Assembly (NCBI GenBank): GCA_009760855.2 | Contig: WPIO01000056.1 | Span: 2,750,001-2,814,000 of the forward strand | Direction: 5' to 3' | Length of the DNA stretch: 64,000 nucleotides | Source of the DNA: Cristatella mucedo | Lineage: Eukaryota; Bryozoa; Phylactolaemata; Cristatellidae | Part shown: positions 23,057 through 35,820 of the stretch, in pieces | Layout of the letters: every line of letters begins with the position of its first letter | How positions within the stretch are numbered: position 1 is the stretch's first letter | The notes under the pieces: model-generated | The model's input: the letters and a program-made list of their open reading frames with translations, nothing else | What the model was told of the DNA's origin: nothing | Databases searched by the model: none | Translations under genes and position numbers: made by a program

Positions 23057-23333
23057 TTTTTCTCCCTTCCCTTCCTGTCTTCCTTTCCTTCCTGTCTCCC
23101 TCCCTTCCTGTCTCCTTCCCTTCCTGTCTTCCTTTCCTTCCTGTCTCCCTCCCTTCCTGTCTCCTTCCCTTCCTGTCTCCCTTTCCTTCCTGTCTCCCTC
23201 CCTTCCTGTCTCCTTCCCTTCCTGTCTCCCTTTCCTTCCTGTCTCCCTCCCTTCCTGTCTCCTTCCCTTCCTATCTCCTTCCCTTCCTGTCTCCTTCCCT
23301 TCCTGTGTCCTTAACTTCTTCTTTTCTCCCTCC
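23057..23333. repeat. Polypyrimidine minisatellite directly after the bZIP stop
   Basis: About 275 bp of units of about 19-20 bp of the type ccttcctgtctccctccctt and ccttcctgtctccttccctt. It begins within 10 bp of the stop codon, so it should lie in the 3' UTR if the gene is transcribed. Open frames on both strands come from the repeat. Confidence 0.95.
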
Positions 23334-23339
23334 CTTCTG

Positions 23340-24460
23340 AAACGCCTGCTGCTGCAGCTGCTGTTTCGAAAAGCGCTGGTCAGCTGCTGTGTCAGACAGC
23401 GCTTGCCATCTTGCGGCCGACATGTCACGGCTGTAATTTGACCGACATCATCGAGCTTTTCCATTAGCAATTGTGAATCGCGCTTCTCCTGCCAGTCGAA
23501 TCTGGGCATGCGAAGGTCATCTACCTCCGTCGAGCAAGTGGACGTTTGCGAGCCGCTATCCGCGACGAGCTGCTGCCTCTCTCTGAGCTGCTCCGCCTCA
23601 CCGAATAATAGGCTGCTCTAATGCCTAAAATAATTGCTAGCAGCGAATCGCGAACTGACGCTCTTTACGGCGATACGAATTCGCCACGTGACGCCGATTG
23701 CCGATTGCTCTGCCTGTGAGAGAAATGAGAAGAAAAAATGTCGTGAATTAATAGAAAAAAATCAATTATCGCTTTCTACTGAAAATGGTAGCTCCTGCAA
23801 TGCAAAGAGCGTTGGTTCACAGTCGCCGCTACGGGGTCACAGTCACAGGGAACAGAGTCTGGTGCGATGCATTCGAGAGCGATACGGTTGGTCAGTGCCT
23901 CAAAATGATTAATCTTTATTCGTCGCTCGACGATGAGGACGATGACATTTTTCCAAAAATGGCAATTTATTTATTACTCATCATTATTATGTACTTATTT
24001 TATTTAAGCAGTTTATTTTGCCAATGGTTTGGCAATCACTGTCTATTGCATACAGCCTGGGTCTCCAGAAAAAAATTAGGTCGTCTATACGACACTGGTA
24101 ATTCAGCTGAGGGAAGCCACTACACTTAAGTGCGGACAAAGATTGTCACTCACTTACACGCGTTTCTTTTACAGAGATTGCACCGAAATTCTAAGCTTTG
24201 CCTCCGGGCCTTAACCCAGTAGGGAGGGATAAGGTACTCGCATTTCTCAGCCCAGACTGTTGCTTTTAGTCGTGCAGCACACGATCTTGTAATGCTCGCA
24301 GCAAGCGAGTGGGGCGGTAGCCGCTAAGGCTATTCCGCCTTTCGGTGATTGAGTTTAATGAATCAGCCGACCTTTAGTTCACTTCGCTCGTTTCGCTGAG
24401 GTTTATGCATCTGGAAACTGAAGCAAGCACCCCACAGCAGTGCAAACAAGAATTTCAGCA
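23340..24460. other. No gene recognised
   Basis: Contains short frames (for example 23.79-24.13 kb) without domain support. Part may be bZIP 3' UTR. Confidence 0.45.
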
Positions 24461-24464
24461 AGGC

Positions 24465-24740
24465 TCTCTCACTCTCTCGCGCGCTCTCTCTCCCCTCTCT
24501 ACCACTTTCTCTCCTCCCTCTATCCCTCTCTGTATTCCTCTCTATCTTCTCTCTTCCCTTATCTTTCTCCCTCTCCCTCTCTCTCTCCCCCCTGTCTCAC
24601 TCCCTTTCTCTCGCTCTCTCTCCCCCTTTCTCTCCCTCTGTCGCCTCTCTCTCTCTCTCTCTTCCTCCCTCTCTCTCCCTCTCTCTCTCTCCCTCTCTCT
24701 CAAACTCTCGCTCTCTCTATCTCTCTCGCTGACTCGTTCT
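24465..24740. repeat. CT-rich low-complexity tract
   Basis: Imperfect (CTCTCC)n and (CT)n over about 275 bp. Frames through it are artefacts. Confidence 0.9.
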
Positions 24741-24984
24741 CTGGGCCTCTGGGCCACTCTTCAGAAACTGCAGGAGTTGATCGAAACGATTTCCCCTCCG
24801 CGAAATATTCTGCGACGCTAGAGACAAAACGAGCGCGACCGATCCGGCGCCCAGCGAAAGATCGGGTGACGCCCAACGCGATGCGTACGCTGTTGCAAAA
24901 TACGCTGTATATTTAGAGATCCAGATCGCTGCCATCTCGTCGCGGCCTGCTTGCCGAAGACCTACGGTAGCATGGTAGAAGCGA

Positions 24985-25372
24985 GACTGGGCGGAGGCTG
25001 CTTAAGTTCTCTCGATGTAATGTTGCTTTCATAATTAGTGGCCTAACAACTGCCTCTTTGAAAGGTCAAGGGACGAGACCCGGGGCTAAGGACATATTTA
25101 TCTTCTTAGTTGTGCACGCCATTGCAGATCTGTGCATGGTAGAAGTAGGAAAGTGGCAATTGAGTCTAGAGAGATATTATCCGTCGTTCAATGGGAGATG
25201 GTCACTTGTAGCCTCCTTGAATGTACGCTCCTGTAGAGCACGGCATTGATGGACATGAGTCCTGTGTTAATGTTATTGAGGGACTGGACTTGAAAGAAGA
25301 TGTAGCACCTCCTCAGGGTTAACTCTGTTCTTGTCTATTTTGCTAGCAAAGGAGCTAGAGAAGCGATCGACT
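24985..25372 (-). mobile_element. LINE-A RT N-terminal fragment
   Basis: In reverse it matches the LINE-A segment at about 49.95-50.33 kb. Examples are gcttaagttctctcgatgta, and the end gaagcgatcgactaat corresponding to gaagcgatcgactaga. It ends exactly where the TAA repeats of the next LINE-A begin, so that element landed in it. Confidence 0.75.
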
Positions 25373-28150
25373 AATAATAATAATAATAACAATAATGTAC
25401 GTGATAAAGCGCCCTCAGAGAACTCAATCTCTTTCTAGGCACATCACATTTGCTGCAAAGGGAAGCGCGATTAAATGGCAAGTAATATCATGCACGATAA
25501 ACATGAATAACATGGTTAGGGGTGACATGCACAGGGTCAGCATGCAAATGTGGTTAGTGGCAGCATGCACAGTGTCAGCACGCATAAGCACACGAAGTAC
25601 GAATCACGGGGACCCTCTAAATGCCGTCCTAAATAGGTGTGTTTTTAAGTTCTCTTTAAATGTGGTCAAGGCAGGGGATGTTCTGACACATGTCGGGAGG
25701 GAGTTCCAAGCTTTAAGAGCATACGAACTAAATGCACGGTCTCCAAAGGATTTGAGGTGGTTTGTACGAGGTATTGATAAACTCTTAGATTCCGAAAAGC
25801 GGGTGGTACGATTAGTGGTAGCCTGGTGGGGGAGTAGATCTGAGATAGGCTGGAGCCAAAGAAGAATGAAGTGACCTAAAAGTGAGCGACAAACCTTGAA
25901 GTCAATCCGTTTCTTGACTGGTGGCAAGTGCAGGTTGGCGAGAAGTGGAGTAATGTGGCAACTGCGACGCTCGCGACAGACAAGCCTAGCTGCTTAGTTT
26001 TGCACCAGCTGTAAGCACGTGATTGCACATTCCGGTAGGCCAGCAAGCAGTGACTTACAGAAGTCAAGACGGGATGTCACAAATGCATGGTCCAACTTAG
26101 ACGTGGTGTCCTTATCTAAACAAGCCCGAATTTTAGCAATGTTATGTAGCTGAAAGTAGGCAGACTTGACTGTGGAGCTGACGTGGTCGTCTAGAGAGAG
26201 GTCACTTTGGAACATGACACCTAGATTTCGAGCTCATTCAACGAGAGATATGCTGGCAGAGCCAGTTTTGAGCGTCAGCCTTTCCAATTTCTCAATCACA
26301 CTGGGTTTTCTCAAAACTAGTAAGCTAGTTTTATCATCGTTTAGTTTTAGAAAATTTGCTGCCATCCATGTTTGGATGTATCAATATATGCAGCAAGTGA
26401 GTTGAGAGAAATCGAGGTGCTCGGAGGCTGGGAGGAATCAAAGGAAAGGTACAACTGAGTGTCATCCGTCTACAAGTGAAAGCCTAGATTGTGCTTGGCA
26501 ATCACATAAGCAAGAGGGAGAGTATAAACCGTGAAAAGAACCGGACCTAGTACGAAGCCCTGAGGTACCCCATATTTCAGAGGTACCTCGGATGATCTTT
26601 GTTCATTCACGTTAATACTCTGGAGTCTTCCACTGAGAAAGGATCTGAACCACTGCAATACAGTGCCAGTGACGCACAGGCGAGATGAGAGGCGCTCTAG
26701 AAGAACTTTGTGATCGATGGTATGAAAAGCTGCCGAAAGATCGAGCAAAACAAGTAGAGACACTCTACCTATGTCTGCATTCCTAAGTAGGTCGTTGTAC
26801 ACCCTAAGCAATGCTGACTCTGTGGAGTGATTAGCTCTAAAGCCAAACTTGAACTTACTAGCAAGGCTTAAAGTTTCAACATATGAGTTCAGCTGGTCCG
26901 CCACGACCCGTTCCAGTGTCTTTGACAGAAATGGTAGAAGGATGACTGAAGGCTAGGTCACGATAAGTATCATTCGGTAAGGAGCTAACCTGGTAGCTGT
27001 TAAAGAGACGGTTGATGGCAGAAAACGGCATTTATTAATTGTGGATCTGTGAGTCAACAATATCTTTCTAGCACCTAGACTCTGCCTCTTCTAGGATCGA
27101 TTCTTTATGATCTGCAGTAATCTTCGTATGTCTGAAGATGGACAGTTAGTCCTGATCTTGTCTACGTTTTCTCAAGCTTGCGCTTGGTAGACCTAGCTAC
27201 TCTTATGTCTGCTGTAAACCATAGACCGGCTGGGACTGGGTGCACATTTCGCTTACTTAGTCAGCGGTGCAAACTTGCCAAACATGTTAACTAGTGTCCT
27301 GTTGCAGTATTCTGCCAATAATGACAGGTCAGAAGGAGAGATTTATAATCAGGGGCGACGAAGATAATTTCGCTCCGACAGCATTCAAGATCAAGGTTCT
27401 TGAGGTTTCGCGATTCCCATATGTTTTTGGATGTGGAGGAGGACACACACTGTAGATTGAACGAGATCCGTATATGATCAGATAAGCAATAATTCGGAAA
27501 TAATAAGGAATAATAGCATGCCCTTGTGGGAGAATATTTGATCGAGCTTGAGACCCTTATTGTGAGTGGGGTCATGCACATGAATCACAAGAGCAAATGA
27601 GTCAGTCATTCCACATAATTCGGTACTTAAGGCGTCAGATAGTTCATGAAAATGAATGCTAAAATCACCCATAACGAGGAAAGATCAATTTCTTGCACAT
27701 AGAATCTAAATTAGATAAGAGAATTTTGAGAGGACTTGGTACCTGGGGGCGACAGATTACTGCAACTATTTGCAGCTTGCTGTCGGAGGGATTTAAAAAT
27801 CAAGAGAGATTTGAAAGACTGCTTCGAGGTGGCTGAGAACTATTTGAAATTGAGGTAGAAACGTACGACAATGGCGAATCTACCGCTAGTTTTAATTGAT
27901 CTATAGGTATACAAGAACGAGAAATCTGTCAGGGTTGCTTTGATTACGATCTGGCTGTGGTTGTGGCGATTTTTAACCAGGTCTCGGGAATAGCGATCCA
28001 GCCGAGATTACCGCCGTTAGTACGCGCATCTTTTATTATTAGGGGTTAATTGGATATTTAGCGATAATTCAGAAGACAAGCCTCACGATGGACCGCCGGC
28101 GTTACAGTGAGCCTGATGACCACTGAGCTCGAGTGATTGATTCACTGAGA
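25373..28150 (-). mobile_element. LINE-A, long copy with endonuclease remnants, decayed
   Basis: From the TAA tail inward it carries the hairpin, the 3' UTR, the C-terminal region (25.6-26.2 kb) and RT blocks (GVPQGFVLGPVLF and LLDLSAAFHTIDH at 26.5-26.8 kb; NHSTESALLR). An internal deletion at about 26.94 kb removes the start of RT. The linker and endonuclease follow at 27.0-27.7 kb (DHIRISFN, the SDH-type end; MGDFSIHFHELSDA, the GDFN motif), then an upstream endonuclease region to about 28.15 kb. Several frame breaks make it inactive. Confidence 0.85.
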
Positions 28151-28832
28151 TGCTCTTTAAGAGAGATCGTTCAGGACAATGCGAGACAGTGCTTTGAATA
28201 CCGAATGAGCAGCGCTTCTGCCCACTGCGGTGGCTACGCCTAGGGCCCTCTATATTTTGATAACTAAACCCAATTCATAGAATGTGGCTAAAATAAACAC
28301 ATTAAGCAAAGAGTTCGGATGATGATAATGAAATAATAACGCACCATAGCACCTAATACACACGTTCAGAGCAGCCGGCAAAAATAAGTCCTACCTGCCT
28401 GTTACGCACGTCAACAGCAATCGGCGATTTTAAGGCCGATGCCGCCTGCTTGGCGGGCGTGGCTGGAAGCTGCAAGCATCTACGTGTAAATAAGCACGTC
28501 TTTTATTAAGCGCTACGGTAAAAAAGCGATACGCTTTAAACAGGTTTTAGCTGTATCGGTTTCCTCAAATGATGTTGACAAGAAGCTTGACTTTTGGAAG
28601 ATAATTCTGCAGCGGACAAGAAGCGTTATTAGCGCTTGGTGTCGGCAACATATATTATGACACGATATTAACATATATTTAAACATTATTTTAGTCTTGA
28701 GAACGCATAGAGAGAGCGCTGGTAACCGTGTAAAGAAAAGAAGTGCACATACCCGCTGATACGGATTCAGCAGATTCTACGTTCAACCAGGGGAGTGGCT
28801 CAGCACGCCCATCCTTTGCGGGCTGCAGTTGC

Positions 28833-28871
<39 letters not shown>

Positions 28872-29671
28872 CAAATATATATATCTTCGCTTATACATAT
28901 ATATTTCTACAATATATATTGACATATTTTTAAATATGAATATTGTTTATAACATAATACAATAGAATAATACATTTAAATATATATATTTTTTCGATCG
29001 TGCCGGACGTTGAGACCGGCGGCAGGGAGCAAAGCGCAAAATGACGTTGCATTACTATGAATATGTATCTGACCGTCTTCTCTCTTGGAGCTCAGCCGGG
29101 AAAGCAGACGGATAATTAATTCGTGCTCGTGACCCCTTCGTGAACTTCGAAGCCCGCCGCTTTTACCTGCCGCGGACTGGCCTGGGACGGAAACGAAGAG
29201 TCGCCGCATGCAAATGCTGCCCAGAGCGCGGGGCAGGCTGAGACATTCAACATGGCGCCCGAGGTGTCGTTCGTTGCAGCGAAACTCGAGCTGCGTTCTA
29301 GCTAGTTCCCACGCCAAGTGAGGGGATGCGAAATTGTCGCATCGCCTCTACAAGATGTCGCCGAGCTACGGAAGCGAGACGATCGGCTGTCCTTGCTCAT
29401 GGGCTTGCACTACAGCGCGGCTGCGTGCCTTCGAAAAAAGAACCGCACGCACCCGTCGTCAGCGGCCGCTGCTGCCGTCGCCGCAGTCGCCACCGCCCTA
29501 GCTAAAACGTAATGGCGGCGATAATTGATGAGCTTCGGTGCGGGCTACCCGCTCATTGTGACGTCACGAATATGTGCTGCGTGCGCATCTCCTCGGCTCG
29601 ACTATTTAGGGCCTGAATTTACGGTCGCCTGCTACACTTGGTCCACGCTTGAAAGTGACGCCTGGTCAAAT
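28151..29671. other. No gene recognised; AT microsatellites and the start of a GC island
   Basis: An (AT)n run of about 26 bp occurs at 28839-28864, followed by further TATA-rich blocks to 29.0 kb. GC content then rises. A 64-codon frame at 29318-29512 has an Ala-rich end but no other support and is not called. This GC-rich part may be the promoter or 5' UTR of the ORF at 29.67 kb. Confidence 0.5.
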
Positions 29672-30235
29672 ATGTCGACAGCAGCAAGGCTAGCCACCGT
29701 GCCGGTGTTGACAGGTCGCAGGACGATCGAAGACGGTGACTTGGATGCGATATTTCCGTTTGACAGCGACGCATGCTTCTACGAAGATTGTCCGCCAAAA
29801 GGCGGCGAAGCGAAGAGGCGACGAAAGCTGGACGCAGGTGACGTCACCGGTTACGTCACCATCGATGACGCTTCGACATTCGCACTGATTCCAGCAGCGG
29901 CGGCGGCGGTCGAGGAGCGAGCCGCTGCACACGTGGGAGCGGCGGCGGCAGCTGAAGCGGCAGCAGAAGCTCAAGGTCGGAGCAGAGGCCGCCGGCTCGA
30001 TGGAGGCGACTCCGACGGCTTCGCGAAGGAGGCGGAGTCGCCACCGCCGGAGGTCGCTTATGCCATGATTAGCCATCGCTACGCCGAGGAGCGCCGAGTC
30101 ATCGAGGAGAGGATTAAGAGCACATTTGCGTACCTCAGAGAGCGCTGCGACTCCATTGGGCGAGGCATAAAAGAAGTTAAGCACGGTTTGCGTGCCATTC
30201 GGCGCGACGTCTGCGCCAACAAAGAATCGACGTAG
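29672..30235 (+). CDS. Hypothetical Ala-rich protein with helical C-terminus
   Basis: I do not recognise the family. The frame is open from 29525, but I take the ATG at 29672 (A at -3) as start, giving 187 aa. An acidic stretch (GDLDAIFPFDSDACFYEDC, about residues 26-44) is followed by a basic patch (KRRRK), an Ala/Glu-rich middle (about 75-105), a Gly/Arg/Asp linker, and a charged C-terminal helix of about 50 residues (AEERRVIEERIKSTFAYLRE onward) that could be a coiled coil. It is intronless and GC-rich, like the bZIP ORF, and sits in a GC island between AT-rich repeats. Codon use and a sudden drop in GC after the stop favour a real gene, but there is no homology evidence. A small nuclear or scaffold protein is possible; this is a guess. 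Confidence 0.5.
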   Translation: MSTAARLATVPVLTGRRTIEDGDLDAIFPFDSDACFYEDCPPKGGEAKRRRKLDAGDVTGYVTIDDASTFALIPAAAAAVEERAAAHVGAAAAAEAAAEAQGRSRGRRLDGGDSDGFAKEAESPPPEVAYAMISHRYAEERRVIEERIKSTFAYLRERCDSIGRGIKEVKHGLRAIRRDVCANKEST

Positions 30236-31500
30236 CGACGCCGTACCGTATACTGCCGGATACTACCGGATACGCCGACGTCATATTGGAATTCCAAGGA
30301 TTGCATTCAGCGTTGCAATCGGTGACGTCTAATTTCGTAAAAAATTGCCTGTGCGCACTAGTTGTGGATGCTGAAAATTTCCCAATCATGAATTCTCAGC
30401 TATTAAAATTATGTAAGCGTAACTGTGATAATTATAGCACCACAAGTTGTTGAAGCTCACAAATAGAACTAAATATTTTTCTTACCGTTTGTATGCGCCG
30501 GCAAAGAAGCTGGTCAAACTGACCTAGCGATTTCGTCAAACTCACTTAGCGATTACGTCAAACGCACTTAGTATCGCGTTGCCAATTAAGGAACTCCAAG
30601 TCAAAATGCAAGACGATTAATGTCGGAGCCAACGCTGGAAGGAGCGGGCGGGTTGTACGGTTTCTCTCAATTTCAATGCCAGGCATCACGCCGCGCTCCC
30701 TTGACGTCTATTTTCACATACACCGCTACTTTTGAAATCAACTCAAGACTAATTGTTCGGTCCCATTTGAAGTTACTCGAACGAAACGTTTCGGAGCAGT
30801 TTTATCTTTAATAATAACAATAATAGTAACAGCAATAGGTAATTTCTACAGCACACTAAGGTAATTACTCTCTATCAAAGCTGATTAAATCACTTTTCAC
30901 TGAAAGGCGTGGCGGTCTCACGCTTAGGCAAGGCGTGCACATGTGAAGCAGCAGTAGCAGGTGCTTAGGTCAGCATGCTGAAGCAAACGAGAGCAAACTC
31001 CGGGGCCGCCAGTGAGCAGGATCTCTAAATATTAATATGCCCCAGTTTATGCACTCACTCAAACATTACGAGAGCATAAAGAGGACGGTTTTGTATGGTC
31101 AAAGGCAAGAAAATTGACCCGGAGCAGACGCGTCTTTGGCTGAGACTGGCTGTACGTGATGAAAGGTCGCAGCAGACATCAAACGTGGCCGGAAGCTCCT
31201 CCTCCCGGAAGCTGTACTAGCTGTACTAGCTGTACTAGCTGAAAGCTTGATTTCCAAAACATTTCAGTTTATTGCGAGAGACTGCGAGATGACTGATGAG
31301 AGGATGGCGGAGGAGGCGATGCCGGGGGCGGGGGGGGGGGTGATGATGCGACGGCTCCATTGGAGGAAGAGCGACTGCTCGCATTGGTAGCTCGGAGCGG
31401 CAGAGTGTGAGCGGCTGAGTGAGCGAATACGTGTGAATCAGCGGATTCGAGATATTGATTCGATGATTCGATGCTCAATCGAAGACTAGTGAAGATTAGA
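30236..31500. other. No gene recognised
   Basis: Holds a three-copy 9-bp repeat gctgtacta at 31211-31237 and a G10 run at about 31330. The minus frame at 31.27-31.53 kb is Ser/Pro-rich and unsupported. Confidence 0.5.
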
Positions 31501-31544
31501 CACACGTGGTGCGATGTGGCAAGCACGCCATTCGTGAGAGAGAG

Positions 31545-31770
<226 letters not shown>

Positions 31771-32159
31771 AGGGAGAGAGAGGGAAAGGGAGATGTCCAG
31801 AGTCAAAGGGCATCCCCTGAGCCTTTAAGGTACATGATAAATCAGTGATCGGGTTCTACGTGCACTTCTTTTCACAATTTATGCTCACAATATATTTCAC
31901 ATAATATTTACAATTCGCAATTTATACTCTTCTTTGCAATATATTCGCCGTGCACCAGCTAAGCTTTCATTTCCATGTAGATGACGTGCAGCTGCGTAAG
32001 CTGCGTACATGTACGTTAGTAACTATTTCCTCTCCTTTCCGGCATCTAACAATCTCTCAGCTCCTTTGAAGCTCGTATTACTGACATTTGTGCTTTTATG
32101 GCCACAAAATGTCTCAAATCAAATGAAAAATAAAGTTCTAGTCCTATTAAAACATAGTG

Positions 32160-32800
32160 CCAATTAGACACTGGAAAGCCTTAACCGTGAAAATGAGTTC
32201 GGGCAGGATATTATTATACTATGCAGAATCTATGTGTCCTGTTCCAGCATGCCCTATCACTCGATAATCATATCCGCATCGCCATCAAGCTTGCAAACTT
32301 TCAAGGACACAACATTTCATTAATTCGGACTTGAAATAAGGTCAAGGCCAATATGTTCAATGCATTCGTGACATTCCGTTCGTGGCTTCCATTCTCATAA
32401 CTCGCCACTTCGGTGTCTTCCTCCCTCTGCCAGGAGACGCCTACAATAAGTGCCAGAATCTGCAATCATGCTTGCCTGTCGCGAAGGTCGCAAGTGCAAC
32501 GTCAAACTACTTCTCACCGACCTGCACTGCCTCACCATCAATCAGCCTCGTATCGACGTCACGATTGTGTCAGTCGCCGTCAGTTCTCTTCATTCCCTTT
32601 ATCCTACTCTAAACCTATCTGAAATGCCTCATCAGCAAGCTTCGCAATGCACCACTCGCTTCCCTACACTCCGGCCGTTCTCCGGTACATCTCTAACGAG
32701 CCCACAATCTCTCAGAGAGACCGAAGGCATTCGCTATTTCCCAAAAGCTCCCAAAGCCTGAAGCATCGTCTTTGTCGTCACGGGCATCAGGCTCAAAACT
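32160..32800 (+). mobile_element. Degenerate LINE-A-like 3' coding region
   Basis: The translated pieces follow the LINE-A post-catalytic order: a block like LACREGRKCNVKLLLTDLHC corresponds to LVCRERRSCHVTPLLADLHW, then SSLHSLYPTLNLSEMPHQQA, then FPKAPKA near the end. Many substitutions and shifts point to an old copy. Confidence 0.65.
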
Positions 32801-33844
32801 GTCGTCTTGCATCACGACATTGCTGACTTTTGACGTTCTGATATTCGGGCTTGAAAGAGAAGGCAGTGCTCTACCGCATCCTTCCTATTCAGCTAGAACT
32901 TCACGCCACCAAGAAACTATCTGTCCATCTGGTCTCTCGCCATCTCAGGGTCGGTTTCAACTTGGAATCAAAAGGTCGGATGGATGGGTGGCAGGTGGGC
33001 AGCGATTCCCTTTCGGGCTGCAGCAGCTAACGCTTGACCTTGACTGACCTTGCTCGTCGGCCGGGTCACGCGAACTTGTCTTCGGCCAGTTCCAGTTCTC
33101 CGATCGCTGCAGGCAGCGGATGGGTCGGATCGCTTGCTGCATTTTGACTTGCGCTTGGACCTACTGTCGTTTGAGGTTTCTTATTTTAAGTCTTAATTAG
33201 TGCGCTCCTCACATCCAACTTGCGTCACAATGTAAAATGACAGCGGCGTCAGAATTGGCGGTAAACGCCGCGTGACGGCTGAGCGGCGGCGGACTCGTGA
33301 AAACAACGAAAACAAGACCTAATACAAGCGACCTAAACAGCTTTACCGGGGTAAGCGCTTCGCGTTCTTTTTTAGCGCTTCGCGTTCTGTGCTTTCTTAG
33401 GGTTTCTTTTTTCTTGCGAGAGTCGAGATTTTTTCTCCATACGCTACGAGATTTTTTCTTGCTACTGACAAAAGTGCCGCTGGAAGTGTCGAAGGCCTTG
33501 CAAATAACAGTCTGCCAGGCGGGTAAATAGACAGCTCCTGGTCGCGCCGCCTCTGCCCCTGAGCAAGTTCGCAGAAGCCTCCTTTGCAAGATGGCGGCGG
33601 AGCAGGGTAAATCGACGCGCTGCGGCGACCGATTCTTGTGACGCGCGAAAATAGCCCGATCGGAGAAGTGGCTAATTTTGTACTGCCGTCAGCTTGATTT
33701 GGTCATGCTGTGAGCTTCTATTTGCCTCGCCTTTTTTCACGGTAGAAGGTAGCTACCTTTCTCCGTGCACACAGCAGCGCCCTCTGATGGCCGCCAGATG
33801 CTAGTCCGATTGAGAAGTCTCAAAACCTTGGCCACTGTGGACAT
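32801..33844. other. No gene recognised; CpG-rich patch with YY1-like motif
   Basis: The minus frame at 33.21-33.59 kb (126 codons) lacks an ATG at its start and is not called. GC and CpG are locally raised at 33.2-33.7 kb. Confidence 0.4.
33586..33600 (+). promoter_or_regulatory. YY1-like motif (AAGATGGCGGC)
   Basis: The sequence gcaagatggcggcgg equals the animal YY1 promoter motif. Similar weaker sites occur at 38617 (gcaagatggcaca) and 38641 (gcaagatggcgca). A promoter here would face + strand sequence for which I see no clear gene. Confidence 0.3.
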
Positions 33845-33882
33845 TTAGACGGTCATAAAACCTCTCTCTCTCTATCGTATAT

Positions 33883-33951
<69 letters not shown>

Positions 33952-34115
33952 ATTACCTCTCTGTATTTCTCTGTCCCTATCTGTTTATCTGTTTCTTTGT
34001 CTTTCTTTAACTCGTAGTTTCTGTCGAACTCTGTATACAGTAGGCAACGACGCTTCTCTCTATCTCTGTCTGTCTGTCTCTCTTTTCCTCGGTCTCGCTG
34101 TCTCCTTTCCCTGTC

Positions 34116-34210
<95 letters not shown>

Positions 34211-34215
34211 ACTAA
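33845..34215. repeat. (CT)n microsatellites
   Basis: Two long CT runs (about 33885-33950 and 34117-34205) are joined by degenerate CT-rich sequence. Confidence 0.97.
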
Positions 34216-34314
34216 TCACTGACTCACTCTGTACTCTGTTCTCTTTGCCCCTCTCTCGATCTCTCTCTGTTTCTCTTTCTTACGTTGGCCTAGTGCGTAC
34301 AACAAATATATTTG

Positions 34315-34815
34315 AGGCACCTTCATTCTTTGGCTCCAGCCTACCTATCAGATCTACTCCCCCAGGCTAAGCATCTGACCACTCGCTTTTTTGAATCTCA
34401 TCATTTACCTTTACCTCGCAAAAACCTCAAACACATTGAAGTCCGTGCCTTTTAGTCCGTATGCTCCCAAAGCCTGAAGCTCACTTCCGACTCTTGTCTC
34501 GACATCTCCTGATTTGTCCACATTTAAAAAGAAAATAAAAACGCAACTAATAATCACAGCATTTAGTGGGTCCATGCGATTGGTTCTTTACATGCCTATG
34601 CGCGTTGAAGCTGTGCATGCTGCCACTAACCATGTATGCATGTTGACCCTGTGCATGTCACCCCTAACCATGTTATGCTCGTTGTCATTGGGCGTGCTAG
34701 CACTAACCGTTCGATCGTGCTTCCTTTGCAGCAATTGTAAAGTACCTCGAAAGATATTCAGTTCTCTGAGGGCGCTATATCAAATGTATCACTATTATTA
34801 TTATAATATTATTAT
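34315..34815 (+). mobile_element. LINE-A 3' end
   Basis: Covers the last coding blocks (SLAPAYLSDLLP-like, then a KA-SSLP-like end), the 3' UTR (gttgaccctgtgcatgtcac), the hairpin (agttctctgagggcgctata) and an ATTATT tail. It is 5' truncated. Confidence 0.85.
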
Positions 34816-35820
34816 TATATCTAGGTGCTAGTCCAATTGAGGGACAACAAAACCCGAGGCCCTGCAAACCTTTAGATGGACACGGTCAAAATAGTTTTTT
34901 GTTGTTGAGCGGACGCTTGGTTGCACCTGAATTAAGATTTCGCAATTTTAAAACTGCTTAAATCATCAATGGAAGTTCTTCGGGAAAATTGCCGTAGATG
35001 ATTCATTTATATAACATTCTTGATGCGAGCTACGCGTTGGCTGAATCGCACCCGCAGACGGCAGACGGCGCCGGCAGACGGCGGCGGCGGACTCAGTGCT
35101 GAAGCAGCACAAGTCTAAGAGCAATCGCATACAAAGAGAAGACAGGTAGCGCCACGCATGAGCATGATGAATCGTCTCAGATAAACGTCTGACCAAACGG
35201 CATATTCGCTCACGCGCGTGTGGTCAGCGAGGTGACCGTTGGGACTGGCAGATCTGCACACAGACCAGCGTTGATTAGGCAGGCGCCTATACGCGGGCGC
35301 GCGAACAACTCGAAAGGTTCACCTGCGGTTCCACCGGACGAGCTGACGACGTTGCCGCCTCCGTCGAGGCGGCGCCGACGTCTATTTTTCTCTCGGTATA
35401 GCCGTTAAAAATGGGTGCCGGGAAGGAGGGAAACCAGTCTCAAGCCCGGCTGGTTTTATTAATAAATAATACATACATAAAAACTATACGCATATTAAAT
35501 ATTGATTAATTTTTAATAATTAATGATGATAATACATAATTTAATAAATTAATTAAGCCATTCAGCACTGGTTGGGGTAGCTTCCCAAGGGTAGTTTCTA
35601 AGATGTTTCTGCCGCGTGGCATTGCTTTGAACCACGTGGCGTCGGTACACATTCCGACATTCTTAGGTAAAGATATACTGCGGCTCCCGCATTTGTGACA
35701 TCTTGTAAGAATAATAATAATAATAAATAAGTATAGCACCGTCACATGACTTAATCTATTTCTAGGTACTTTAGACGTGATTGTCTTTTTTTAATACTCC
35801 TGCGACTCCCTAATCGCAGG
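34816..35820. other. No gene recognised
   Basis: A GC-rich patch at 35.04-35.40 kb has no convincing frame. A short LINE-A tail remnant (TAA repeats, then aagtatagcaccgtcacatg) lies at about 35704-35775. Confidence 0.5.

Noticed and set aside
29318-29512. 64-codon ORF with Ala-rich end just before the 187-aa ORF
   Set aside because: Too short, low-complexity end, no motif; it may be part of a 5' UTR.
33209-33589. 126-codon minus-strand frame
   Set aside because: It starts with TTG, contains no ATG near the 5' side and has no recognisable domain.
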